Source of the DNA: a virus
Direction: 5' to 3' (one strand)
Length of the DNA: 64,000 bases
IMG/VR virus record: IMGVR_UViG_3300042907_001518
Location: 36,502 to 100,501 of that record
Shown here: positions 22,811 through 28,836 of the stretch, in pieces
Layout: every line of letters begins with the position of its first letter
Numbering within the stretch: position 1 is the first letter of the stretch
Position numbers and translations under genes: made by a program
Notes under the pieces: generated by a model
Told to the model about the DNA's origin: nothing
Database searches by the model: none
Seen by the model: only the letters and a program-made list of their open reading frames with translations

Positions 22811-23245
22811 ATGAAATTAAAAGATCAAATTTTACAACTAAAAGCTGAGGGTTATTCTTATAGACAAATACAAGATAAGCTTGGGTGTTCAAAAGGCACA
22901 ATAGCATATCATGTAGGAATAGGCCAAAAAGATAAGACTAAAAACAGAACTAAAGAATACAGAACAAAAGTAAGAAAATATATACAAGAATATAAAGCTG
23001 GAAAAAAATGCTCAGACTGTAAAGAAGATTATCCCTATTGGCTGTTAGAATTTGATCATATCGGAGACGATAAGAATTTCAATATCTCAGAATTTTCAGA
23101 ACACAGTACGTCAATAGAAATAATAAAAGAAGAAATTAGTAAGTGTGAGCTGGTTTGTTGTAATTGTCATAGAAATAGAACATTTATGAGACAAACTAGT
23201 GATGCTAGATATGTTGGTTTAGAGTTTTGTAAATACGAAGAATGA
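22811..23245 (+). CDS. HNH homing-type endonuclease with HTH
   Basis: 144 residues. N-terminal helix-turn-helix (GYSYRQIQDKLGCSKGTIAYH), then CSDCKEDYPYWLLEFDHI and CELVCCNCHRNRT, the zinc/HNH nuclease. AGGAGTCAAGAACT precedes the ATG. It interrupts the tRNA array between tRNA-Gln and tRNA-Asn, whose 5' halves are nearly identical, a likely sign of insertion with local duplication. Confidence 0.85.
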   Translation: MKLKDQILQLKAEGYSYRQIQDKLGCSKGTIAYHVGIGQKDKTKNRTKEYRTKVRKYIQEYKAGKKCSDCKEDYPYWLLEFDHIGDDKNFNISEFSEHSTSIEIIKEEISKCELVCCNCHRNRTFMRQTSDARYVGLEFCKYEE

Positions 23246-23250
23246 TTGAT

Positions 23251-23320
23251 GCCCGATAGCACAATGGTAGTGCGGCAAACTGTTAATTTGTAGGTTCTAG
23301 GTTCGAGTCCTAGTCGGGCA
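23251..23320 (+). tRNA. tRNA-Asn (GTT)
   Basis: Anticodon stem GCAAA/TTTGT with loop CTGTTAA. Acceptor stem and D-arm are the same as tRNA-Gln at 22,674 (GCCCGATAGCACAATGGTA), pointing to duplication and anticodon-arm change. Confidence 0.9.
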
Positions 23321-23349
23321 GTTCGGAGGCTGGCGATGAGTTTCGGTGT

Positions 23350-23422
23350 GGCCCTATCGTCTAGTGGACTAGGACAACGGATTTTCGTTCCGTTTACCAG
23401 GGTTCGAATCCCTGTAGGGTCA
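23350..23422 (+). tRNA. tRNA-Glu (TTC)
   Basis: Anticodon stem ACGGA/TCCGT with loop TTTTCGT; T-arm CAGGG-TTCGAAT-CCCTG; acceptor GGCCCTA/TAGGGTC. Confidence 0.95.
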
Positions 23423-23436
23423 CTAAAGTTTTAGGA

Positions 23437-23465
23437 TTGACAAGCCGATAAAGATATGGTATACT
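23437..23465 (+). promoter_or_regulatory. Promoter for tRNA-Lys
   Basis: -35 TTGACA, 17-nt spacer with GCCGATA, -10 TATACT, 10 bp upstream of tRNA-Lys. Confidence 0.8.
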
Positions 23466-23475
23466 AGCACACGAT

Positions 23476-23548
23476 GGGCCTTTAGCTCAACTGGCAGAGC
23501 AAGGAGCTTTTAACTCTTAGGTTGTGGGTTCGAGTCCCACAGGGCCCA
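23476..23548 (+). tRNA. tRNA-Lys (TTT)
   Basis: Anticodon stem AGGAG/CTCTT with loop CTTTTAA; T-arm GTGGG-TTCGAGT-CCCAC; acceptor GGGCCTT/AGGGCCC. Confidence 0.95.
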
Positions 23549-23577
23549 TTGACAGTTTGACCGGTTTGGTGTATAAT
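23549..23577 (+). promoter_or_regulatory. Promoter
   Basis: -35 TTGACA directly abuts tRNA-Lys; 17-nt spacer, -10 TATAAT; drives the 23,598 gene. Confidence 0.75.
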
Positions 23578-23597
23578 AGTTTCAAAGGAGAAAGGCA

Positions 23598-23780
23598 ATG
23601 GCACGATATGATGACATCGATTCTTATTATGACCACGGTTATGATTATGACAATATCGCTAGAGACTGCGATGACCTGTATACATGCGACGAGGAATCTT
23701 TTGACGATGACGCTGGCAACGATGAAAACAAGTGGGAAAACTACTACCATAACATAGCAGACGAGTTGATTGAAGAATAA
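23598..23780 (+). CDS. Highly acidic protein, 60 aa
   Basis: Asp/Tyr-rich throughout (YDDIDSYYDHGYDYD; DEESFDDDAGNDEN). Ribosome site AAAGGAGAAAGG. Possible DNA mimic by composition only; unknown. Confidence 0.7.
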   Translation: MARYDDIDSYYDHGYDYDNIARDCDDLYTCDEESFDDDAGNDENKWENYYHNIADELIEE

Positions 23781-23792
23781 GCCTTCTCTTCG

Positions 23793-23879
23793 GAATGAAT
23801 GCCACTTGGTGGGACAAGTATTTTATAATAAGAATTATCCTTTCTTTCTTTTCTAGTGGTTCGAATCCACCATTCGTTC
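23793..23879 (+). tRNA. Degenerate tRNA-like structure
   Basis: GAATGAA pairs with TTCGTTC, and GTGG-TTCGAAT-CCAC is a clear T-arm. Between them ACTTG/CAAGT could be a D-arm and ATTTT/AGAAT an anticodon stem, but that loop (ATAATA) has six bases and lacks T33. A long pyrimidine tract fills the variable region. It is either a decayed tRNA or an unusual one; no anticodon is assigned. Confidence 0.35.
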
Positions 23880-23885
23880 TTTTTT

Positions 23886-24398
23886 ATGAGTAATATTTTT
23901 AATCAGTCTATTGAGGATGTTCGTAAGACAGTTGATGGAAGATATATCCAAGGTGCTAGCCACACCTGTCATGTACTGAATCATAAGGCTAGAAATAAGA
24001 TTATTATCAAGGCTGTTTGTGATCTAAGAAAAATAGCAGATACTTTTGATAGCATTGCCTGCTGCGGTGTAAGTGGATTGATGGTAGTTCCACAAATCGC
24101 AGAGTTACTCAACAAGAATATTGTTGTGGTAAGAAAGGGGGAACAATGCTATTCAGAGTTTCGTACCGAGGGAGTGGCTCCTTTTCAATATATTATATTA
24201 GACGATTTAATCTGTTCTGGCTCGACCGTTAAACATATTAAAAGAGTTATCAAGGATGAATACTCGCGTTCTCATTGTGTTGGGGTCTATTGCTATCTGC
24301 CTAGTGAATGTGCTTATCGTGACAATAAGGATGGTTCTAAACTGTGCCAGCGAGATCTTGGGATTACGCTCTTAAACCTAGGCCACACAAAGACTTAG
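23886..24398 (+). CDS. Phosphoribosyltransferase-fold protein
   Basis: 170 residues. FQYIILDDLICSGST is the PRPP-binding signature (acidic pair then GST-like loop), with a preceding IACCGVSGLMVVPQIAELL and VVVRKGEQ strand order of type I PRTases such as orotate phosphoribosyltransferase. It may salvage a base or modify a nucleotide. It starts 7 bp after the tRNA-like structure without a good ribosome site; the C-terminus runs into double-dyad copy 12. Confidence 0.75.
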   Translation: MSNIFNQSIEDVRKTVDGRYIQGASHTCHVLNHKARNKIIIKAVCDLRKIADTFDSIACCGVSGLMVVPQIAELLNKNIVVVRKGEQCYSEFRTEGVAPFQYIILDDLICSGSTVKHIKRVIKDEYSRSHCVGVYCYLPSECAYRDNKDGSKLCQRDLGITLLNLGHTKT

Positions 24399-24452
24399 GA
24401 CTAGGGCGGCCGGCCCGTCAAAACGTAACTCCTTACGCCACAACGACTTACG
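24371..24452 (+). repeat. Double-dyad element, copy 12
   Basis: CTTAAACCTAGG/AGACTTAGG, core GGGCGGCCGGCCCG (palindromic GGCCGGCC), right dyad CGTAACTCCTTA/CGACTTACG. Its left dyad lies inside the 3' end of the PRTase gene, so the element constrains that protein's last residues. Confidence 0.85.
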
Positions 24453-24480
24453 CCAAAAAATTTTCCCACAAGTTTTCCGC

Positions 24481-24508
24481 TTGACAAGTCGATAACATAC
24501 TGTAGAAT
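24481..24508 (+). promoter_or_regulatory. Promoter
   Basis: -35 TTGACA, 16-nt spacer with GTCGATA, -10 TAGAAT; for the DUF932 gene. Confidence 0.8.
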
Positions 24509-24551
24509 GATAGCATACGAGTGAGAAGTTAACCCACGAAGGAGTTTGATT

Positions 24552-25496
24552 ATGCCTGCTGCTGTTGAAAAGATGATGTTTGTTGGTGAGACGCCTTGGC
24601 ATGGCCTTGGAAATAGCGTTGACGAGGGTATCACGGTCAATGATGCTATCGTTGCTGCTGGTTTGGATTGGGAAGTTGGTCTGAAGGACTTGCAGACCGT
24701 TGACGGTACGCCCGTTAACCATCGTGCAACCTATCGCAAGAGTGATGGTAGCATCCTTGGCGTTGTCGGGCCTCGCTATACACCTCTCCAGAATAAGGAT
24801 GCGTTCGATTGGTTCCAGCCTTTCCTTGATGCTAACGAGTGTTCGATCCATACTGCTGGTTCGCTGCATCTGGGTCAAAAGGTTTGGGTGCTTGCTCAAC
24901 TCAACCGCGACAATAGCGAGATTGTTCCGGGTGACGAGGTAAGCAAGTTTATCCTGCTGAGTAATAGCCACGATGGTACAACGGCTATTCGTGTCGGATA
25001 CACTCCGATTCGTGTTGTGTGCGTGAACACGCTGTCATATGCTCACAAGCATGCGAACAGCCAACTGATTCGTATTCGTCATACTCGCTCCAGCCAGAAG
25101 AATCTGGAACAAGTCCGCGATATTATGGATAATATTAACGCTGGTTTTGAGGCTACTGCGGAACAGTATCGGTTCCTCGCTAGTAAGAGTTTTAACCAGA
25201 ATGATATTGAGAAGTATGTTAAGGTTGTGTTGAATATTAAGGGTGCTGATGAGGATATCAAGACTCGTACCCGTAATATTATGGACGATATTCTCGCCCG
25301 TATCGAAGGCCCGAAGCAGACTGCGGCTAATGTTCGCGGTACTTGGTGGGCAGCGTATAATGGGTTCAATGAATATCTGAACTATGGTAAGGGTCGCACG
25401 ACCGACAACCGACTCGATAGCCTCTGGTTCGGCCAGAACGCTAATGAGAATAATAAGGCGTTGGAATCTGCTCTGGAGTTTGCCAACGCTATCTAA
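24552..25496 (+). CDS. DUF932 family phage/plasmid protein
   Basis: 314 residues. Opens with METPWHG-like VGETPWHGLGNSV and continues LGVVGPRYTPLQNKDAF, HTAGSLHLGQKVWVLAQL, VRVVCVNTLSYA, the ordered blocks of DUF932 (phage/plasmid-related TIGR03299). The family's function is unknown. ATG at 24552 has AAGGAG upstream. GC-rich codons and a solo unit with a strong promoter and terminator suggest high expression. Confidence 0.85.
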   Translation: MPAAVEKMMFVGETPWHGLGNSVDEGITVNDAIVAAGLDWEVGLKDLQTVDGTPVNHRATYRKSDGSILGVVGPRYTPLQNKDAFDWFQPFLDANECSIHTAGSLHLGQKVWVLAQLNRDNSEIVPGDEVSKFILLSNSHDGTTAIRVGYTPIRVVCVNTLSYAHKHANSQLIRIRHTRSSQKNLEQVRDIMDNINAGFEATAEQYRFLASKSFNQNDIEKYVKVVLNIKGADEDIKTRTRNIMDDILARIEGPKQTAANVRGTWWAAYNGFNEYLNYGKGRTTDNRLDSLWFGQNANENNKALESALEFANAI

Positions 25497-25520
25497 TACT
25501 CCTTTCGTGGGGATTGTGGG

Positions 25521-25565
25521 AGAGGGCCGTGGCTGGGAAACCGGCTGCGGCCTTCTCTTTTATTT
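25521..25565 (+). terminator. Rho-independent terminator
   Basis: AGAGGGCCG pairs with CGGCCTTCTCT around an 18-nt loop, followed by TTTATTTTTTTT. Confidence 0.85.
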
Positions 25566-25579
25566 TTTTTTAAGATTTG

Positions 25580-25663
25580 ACATAAGTACTTACCACATAA
25601 GGACTTACGACACGGCCGGCCCGCAAATTTCGTCCTAAGTTGAGTAGCCACAAGGACTTACGT
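25580..25663 (+). repeat. Double-dyad element, copy 13 (last)
   Basis: CATAAGTACTTA/GGACTTACGA, core CGGCCGGCCCGC, then CTAAGTTGAGTA/GGACTTACGTC. The order of CTTACG and CCTAAG arms is swapped relative to other copies, so this copy may be inverted. Confidence 0.85.
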
Positions 25664-25766
25664 CTAAATCTAGCCAGTTATCCAAAGTTGCGTCATGGAC
25701 ATTTGGCCTAAGTGCCGATACAATGGAGTGTAAGTCCAGTGGTGACAAGGGTTTAGATCAGATTTA

Positions 25767-25826
25767 GATTTGACTTATGACTCGTCTACTAATCCTAAGT
25801 AGATTATAAGTCTTAGATTTTTCTTG
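25767..25826 (+). repeat. Large imperfect dyad
   Basis: GACTTAT/ATAAGTC and TCTACT/AGTAGA nest around AATCC, with outer AGATTT/TTAGATTT; it reuses the ACTTA/TAAGT theme. The stretch 25,664-25,830 otherwise holds no gene; a lone GCCGATACAATGG sequence lies at ~25,717. Confidence 0.5.
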
Positions 25827-25835
25827 TTCCAGCCC

Positions 25836-25874
25836 AACCACCGGGTTTGCGGTCGTGGCGATAGTCAGCCAAAA
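25836..25874 (+). repeat. GTCAG motif, copy C
   Basis: CCACCGGGTTTGCGG, then GTGGCGATAGTCAGCCAAAA. Located 37 bp before the 25,911 gene. Confidence 0.5.
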
Positions 25875-25910
25875 CTTAGTGTCCTTTGAATGATGCAGAA
25901 AGGGAAAAAG

Positions 25911-26093
25911 ATGGATGATATTGTTCGATCACTTAATTATACCTTAGATTGTTCTAGTCAAAGACTCAAGTGGTATATGGATACTGGTAATGAGAAGTAT
26001 CTTACTGATTGTGAGATGTATTTGAGGGTTGCTAATATTTATATGACTGAAATTAATAAGGGGAAAAAGCATGAAGATTGTTGTAATATTTGA
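25911..26093 (+). CDS. Small protein, 60 aa
   Basis: ATG at 25911 after AAAGGGAAAAAG. Helical (DDIVRSLNYTLDCSSQRLKW, MYLRVANIYMTEINKG). Overlaps the next gene by 23 bp. First of the dense small-gene array. Confidence 0.65.
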   Translation: MDDIVRSLNYTLDCSSQRLKWYMDTGNEKYLTDCEMYLRVANIYMTEINKGKKHEDCCNI

Positions 26094-26238
26094 CGAACCT
26101 TCTATTAAAGACCCTGATAGTCAAGAGGCTACTAATGCTATTGAGATTCTTAGTGAGGAATTGAGGGTGATGGATGATAGGGGTTATGATTGGTATATTG
26201 ATGAAGTAATTGGAGATATACCTGATGAAAATAATTAA
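26071..26238 (+). CDS. Small acidic protein, 55 aa
   Basis: GGGGAAAAAGC precedes the ATG. KIVVIFDEPS then a helix AIEILSEELRVM and an acidic end. Function not recognised. Confidence 0.6.
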   Translation: MKIVVIFDEPSIKDPDSQEATNAIEILSEELRVMDDRGYDWYIDEVIGDIPDENN

Positions 26239-26386
26239 AATTAGTATGGAACTTATTGTAGACAACGATCTTGACTATGATAAGGATAGGATTGCTAATT
26301 ATCTGAATAATAAATTATATAGTGATCCTGAATTCTTTGGGGATTTTGGCCCTGAGAATATTATTAGTGTTGGAGAATTTGAATAG
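26225..26386 (+). CDS. Small acidic protein, 53 aa
   Basis: Overlaps the previous gene by 14 bp. KIIKISMELIVDNDLDYDKD, then GDFGPENIISVGEFE. Function not recognised. Confidence 0.6.
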   Translation: MKIIKISMELIVDNDLDYDKDRIANYLNNKLYSDPEFFGDFGPENIISVGEFE

Positions 26387-26531
26387 CACAATAGTAACAA
26401 GACTCATGGATCAATAGTCACATCTGATCCTAAGTCGAGCAATACCAAGGGTTTGCGTGTTGCTACTTATATGGTATAATGGACGAGTGGTGCAGACAAC
26501 AGCCTTCTTACTCTCTGGAGATTTTATTTAT

Positions 26532-26600
26532 ATGACGTATATTATTATTCTTAGCGCTTGTGTTGGTATTGTGAGTTCTTATATGGATATGGTTAAGTAA
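26532..26600 (+). CDS. Possible 22-aa membrane peptide
   Basis: TYIIILSACVGIVSSYMDM is one hydrophobic helix. A -10-like TATAAT and TTGCGT lie ~55-80 bp upstream. Very short, so low certainty. Confidence 0.3.
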   Translation: MTYIIILSACVGIVSSYMDMVK

Positions 26601-26620
26601 CACTCACTGAGTACTAAGAG

Positions 26621-26672
26621 TAGTATATTGCCCCCTCTGCATAATATATAACCTGTAACTACCAATTGTCAA
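26621..26672 (-). repeat. 52-bp repeat with minus-strand promoter, copy 1
   Basis: Shares TAGTATATT, CTGCATAATA and TTGTCAA at matching spacing with 62,262-62,313. Read leftward it is TTGACA, 16 nt, TATATA. A third CATAATATTTATA box is at 26,701. No leftward gene lies beyond, so it could make antisense RNA. Confidence 0.5.
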
Positions 26673-26856
26673 CAAGAAAAATTTTCTCCCGCCGCCTTTG
26701 CATAATATTTATAAAAGGGGATTAAGAATTTTCTTGTGATTATTAGTGGTTTGATAGAGAATAGTCCACGGTCTACTATAAGGTAGTCTGGAATCTACAG
26801 AGGCCCGTTGAGAAGGCTCATGGTTGCTCTGGATCGGTCAATATTTAATTGTTTCA

Positions 26857-26941
26857 GGAGAGATGGCAGAGTGGTTTAATGCACCGGTTTACTAAACCGA
26901 CGAACTGAAAAGTTCCGGGGGTTCGAATCCCTCTCTCTCCG
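26857..26941 (+). tRNA. tRNA-Ser with ACT anticodon
   Basis: Acceptor GGAGAGA/TCTCTCC, T-arm with loop TTCGAAT, long variable arm GAACT-GAAA-AGTTC typical of tRNA-Ser. Anticodon stem CGGT/ACCG with loop TTACTAA gives ACT; bacterial AGY-reading tRNA-Ser normally has GCT. The outer anticodon-stem pair is a C-A mismatch. Confidence 0.85.
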
Positions 26942-26975
26942 TTAGTATTATTTGGGGTAATTTTGTCTTACCCAA

Positions 26976-27013
26976 TATAACGGGTTCGGATTTATGGGTA
27001 CAGTCAGCCAAAA
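26976..27013 (+). repeat. GTCAG motif, copy D
   Basis: AACGGGTTCGGATTTAT, then GGGTACAGTCAGCCAAAA; preceded by a TTGGGGTAA/TTACCCAA hairpin at 26,951-26,974. Confidence 0.5.
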
Positions 27014-27035
27014 TAGTCAGAGAATTGTCTCAGCC

Positions 27036-27074
27036 CTTGTAACCGGATCGTTTTTGTGGTTGTAGTCAGTCAGA
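27036..27074 (+). repeat. GTCAG motif, copy E
   Basis: AACCGGATCGTTTTTGTGG, then TTGTAGTCAGTCAGA; 22 bp after copy D. Confidence 0.5.
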
Positions 27075-27163
27075 TTAGATGGTCTTTAAGAATACTTTTT
27101 TGACTTTAAGAAATCGGCCACTATCATATAGTAATGAGGGATGGAACTGTCACACTCCATCTT

Positions 27164-27196
27164 GTCTATTCGGTTTTATGGGAACAGTCAGTCAAA
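27164..27196 (+). repeat. GTCAG motif, copy F
   Basis: TATTCGGTTTTATGGG, then AACAGTCAGTCAAA, ending exactly at the ATG of the 27,197 gene. Confidence 0.5.
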
Positions 27197-27355
27197 ATGA
27201 TACTATTGGCACAAACGGTAACTATTGTTAAGAAACCACTTTGTCCAACTTTTATTCATGATGATATATCAAGACTATTCATTTGTGCAGTAGGAATATT
27301 ACTGTGTGTGGGTGTCTTATATTTTATTATGAGATATTTTAATGGAACACAATGA
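27197..27355 (+). CDS. Small membrane protein, 52 aa
   Basis: C-terminal transmembrane helix LFICAVGILLCVGVLYFIM. First of a run of six membrane-type mini-genes (27,197-28,603). The GTCAG motif F takes the place of a ribosome site. Confidence 0.6.
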   Translation: MILLAQTVTIVKKPLCPTFIHDDISRLFICAVGILLCVGVLYFIMRYFNGTQ

Positions 27356-27470
27356 TCTAGGATACATGAAAGATTATGGTCAGTGGATACTATCAGGGGT
27401 ATTAATATTATATGGCCTACTATTCTCTTTTCTGCATAAAGATCTGGAGATAGATAGTGATGATATTTGA
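27342..27470 (+). CDS. Small membrane protein, 42 aa
   Basis: WILSGVLILYGLLFSFL is a single transmembrane helix; acidic C-terminus. Overlaps both neighbours. Confidence 0.55.
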   Translation: MEHNDLGYMKDYGQWILSGVLILYGLLFSFLHKDLEIDSDDI

Positions 27471-27546
27471 AACCCTAGCATCTTGTTGCATGATTCTATT
27501 CTCCATTTTTTTCATATACTCACTATTAACCCTATCAAGGTTCTAA
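27460..27546 (+). CDS. Possible 28-aa membrane peptide
   Basis: CCMILFSIFFIYSLLTL is hydrophobic. It overlaps the preceding gene by 11 bp and the next ATG is 1 bp after its stop. Confidence 0.45.
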   Translation: MIFETLASCCMILFSIFFIYSLLTLSRF

Positions 27547-27547
27547 A

Positions 27548-27724
27548 ATGAAAACTTCAGAATTTCACATTCCTTTCATAAAAAGTCTACTATTAGTATC
27601 CATAGTCACCATACTATCCATGCTTTCTGCTCCATATTTTGTTGATAAACTATATACCATGAGCGGTAAAACACAGGTTTTTACTACTATACAATCTGGT
27701 AATATCTCAGAATCTAGGGATTAA
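27548..27724 (+). CDS. Small membrane protein, 58 aa
   Basis: N-terminal transmembrane helix (LLLVSIVTILSMLSAPYF) then a short polar tail (TTIQSGNISESRD). Could be a small inner-membrane or spanin-like peptide; no lipobox is seen. Confidence 0.55.
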   Translation: MKTSEFHIPFIKSLLLVSIVTILSMLSAPYFVDKLYTMSGKTQVFTTIQSGNISESRD

Positions 27725-27810
27725 ACTCCTTTCTGCATCAAGTTTGCGACAAAATTTCGGGAAATTTACTTATTAAATTGGCCCGTGGTAAAAAGGATTA
27801 AAGGCCACTA

Positions 27811-27915
27811 ATGGAAAAGGCCGATAAACCACTATTGACAACCTTGGTTCTATCGAGTATACTGGTCATGGTAGTAGATGTATTTTTCTTAATAGGTATA
27901 GTGAATTATGTATAG
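27811..27915 (+). CDS. Possible 34-aa membrane peptide
   Basis: LLTTLVLSSILVMVVDVFFL is hydrophobic. A promoter lies within this frame, so the gene is read only by transcription from upstream. Its end overlaps the next gene. Confidence 0.4.
   Translation: MEKADKPLLTTLVLSSILVMVVDVFFLIGIVNYV
27835..27863 (+). promoter_or_regulatory. Promoter inside a mini-gene
   Basis: -35 TTGACA, 17-nt spacer ending ATCGAG, -10 TATACT; serves the 27,908 gene. Confidence 0.65.
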
Positions 27916-28084
27916 GAATGTATTATTGACCGATAAAGAAATCGCTCTCCTCAAGACCATTATTGGTCAAACTTTAGCCGAAAAGATTGTGCCTCAAGCA
28001 AAGAATTTGACCATTATTCACAACAGACTAAGAGGAATCAAGCCCCTTGTTTCTAATAATCAATTCTTCAGTTATGGTAAATGA
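27908..28084 (+). CDS. Small protein, 58 aa
   Basis: Helical: LTDKEIALLKTIIGQTLAEK and LTIIHNRLRGIKP. Overlaps the upstream frame by 8 bp. Function not recognised. Confidence 0.55.
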   Translation: MYRNVLLTDKEIALLKTIIGQTLAEKIVPQAKNLTIIHNRLRGIKPLVSNNQFFSYGK

Positions 28085-28102
28085 GGATCGAATCCCACAG
28101 AA

Positions 28103-28147
28103 ATGAAAACAATCAATATAAGCATGGGCAGGAAACCCACAAAATGA
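28103..28147 (+). CDS. Possible 14-aa leader peptide
   Basis: A short frame (KTINISMGRKPTK) whose TGA overlaps the next ATG. May only serve to couple translation. Confidence 0.2.
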   Translation: MKTINISMGRKPTK

Positions 28148-28227
28148 TCGAACCTACCATTTATACTCTTGATGATCTATCAAATCTTTATTTAGTTTTT
28201 AGTTCACCAGCAATCAAAAGATTCTAA
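28144..28227 (+). CDS. Possible 27-aa peptide
   Basis: IEPTIYTLDDLSNLYLVFSS; ATGA overlap upstream and the next start 2 bp after its stop. Low certainty. Confidence 0.35.
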   Translation: MIEPTIYTLDDLSNLYLVFSSPAIKRF

Positions 28228-28229
28228 AA

Positions 28230-28367
28230 ATGATAAATAATATTTTACACTTTCTAGGATTTTGTCCTTGTTCTCATTCTCATTTTGACTTGCAAGATAT
28301 TTTATTGCTGTTTCCTTTTTTATATGCTACATTGTATTCTTTACTAAATAACTTTTACAAAAAATGA
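28230..28367 (+). CDS. Small membrane protein with Cys/His cluster, 45 aa
   Basis: FCPCSHSHFD near the N-terminus, then LLLFPFLYATLYSLL, one transmembrane helix. The Cys/His cluster could bind a metal. Overlaps the next start. Confidence 0.5.
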   Translation: MINNILHFLGFCPCSHSHFDLQDILLLFPFLYATLYSLLNNFYKK

Positions 28368-28453
28368 ATATTAATCTTGACAAGCATGATATTAGCCTAA
28401 TTCTTGATGCTCTGGAAAGTTACCAATTGGATATTGAGCATGGTATTGTCTAG
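28364..28453 (+). CDS. Possible 29-aa peptide
   Basis: NINLDKHDISLILDALESYQ is one helix. ATGA overlap upstream. Low certainty. Confidence 0.35.
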   Translation: MNINLDKHDISLILDALESYQLDIEHGIV

Positions 28454-28511
28454 GGAAGATTTAAAGGGGTTGGCCGATTTTATTTATGAAACTATTGGTG
28501 AAAAGAAATGA
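28440..28511 (+). pseudogene. Fragment of the 29,469 gene
   Basis: The 23 codons read SREDLKGLADFIYETIGEK and match the end of the 29,469 product (SRDNIKGLADFIYKVI). A C-terminal remnant of a duplicated gene, possibly still translated. Confidence 0.5.
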
Positions 28512-28603
28512 TAACTATTCCACGCTGGGAATATTATCTACTTTATTTTATTGCATTTATGCAATGTCTAAAATTTATAGATAGAATATTGAATCTACAA
28601 TGA
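28508..28603 (+). CDS. Possible 31-aa membrane peptide
   Basis: YYLLYFIAFMQCLKFI is hydrophobic; overlaps both neighbours by 4 bp. Confidence 0.45.
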   Translation: MITIPRWEYYLLYFIAFMQCLKFIDRILNLQ

Positions 28604-28836
28604 ATGTTTATATTGTTATTGGTACAAAAGAGAATGTTTATCAAGATGTTATTGGTGGGGAATTTTTGCCTCATCCAGACAAAGAAATTGTAAGAGTGTT
28701 TTCTAATAATGATGATGCTAGAAAATTTGTGGCCGATAATAAACTGGCTAAAGGCAAAAGAGAGCGTTATGGTGATACTTGTTATTACCGTAATGGATAT
28801 TATGATATGGAAATTGAAAGTTGGGAAGTAGAATGA
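28600..28836 (+). CDS. Hypothetical protein, 78 aa
   Basis: Alpha/beta pattern NVYIVIGTKENVYQDVI, VRVFSNNDDARKFVADN, ESWEVE. The helix DDARKFVADNK after a strand is like a small ferredoxin-type fold. Not recognised. Confidence 0.7.
   Translation: MNVYIVIGTKENVYQDVIGGEFLPHPDKEIVRVFSNNDDARKFVADNKLAKGKRERYGDTCYYRNGYYDMEIESWEVE

Noticed and set aside
11814-25663. Double-dyad elements as Rho-independent terminators
   Set aside because: No T-run follows the dyads, and clear classical terminators exist elsewhere in the same zone (11,661; 20,157; 25,521).
11814-25663. Double-dyad elements as a CRISPR array
   Set aside because: Copies are 400-1,900 bp apart with genes between; internal dyads vary; no cas genes.
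25717-25740. GCCGATACAATGG sequence at ~25,717 as another CGATA promoter
   Set aside because: No TTGACA-like -35 at the right distance and no gene directly downstream.
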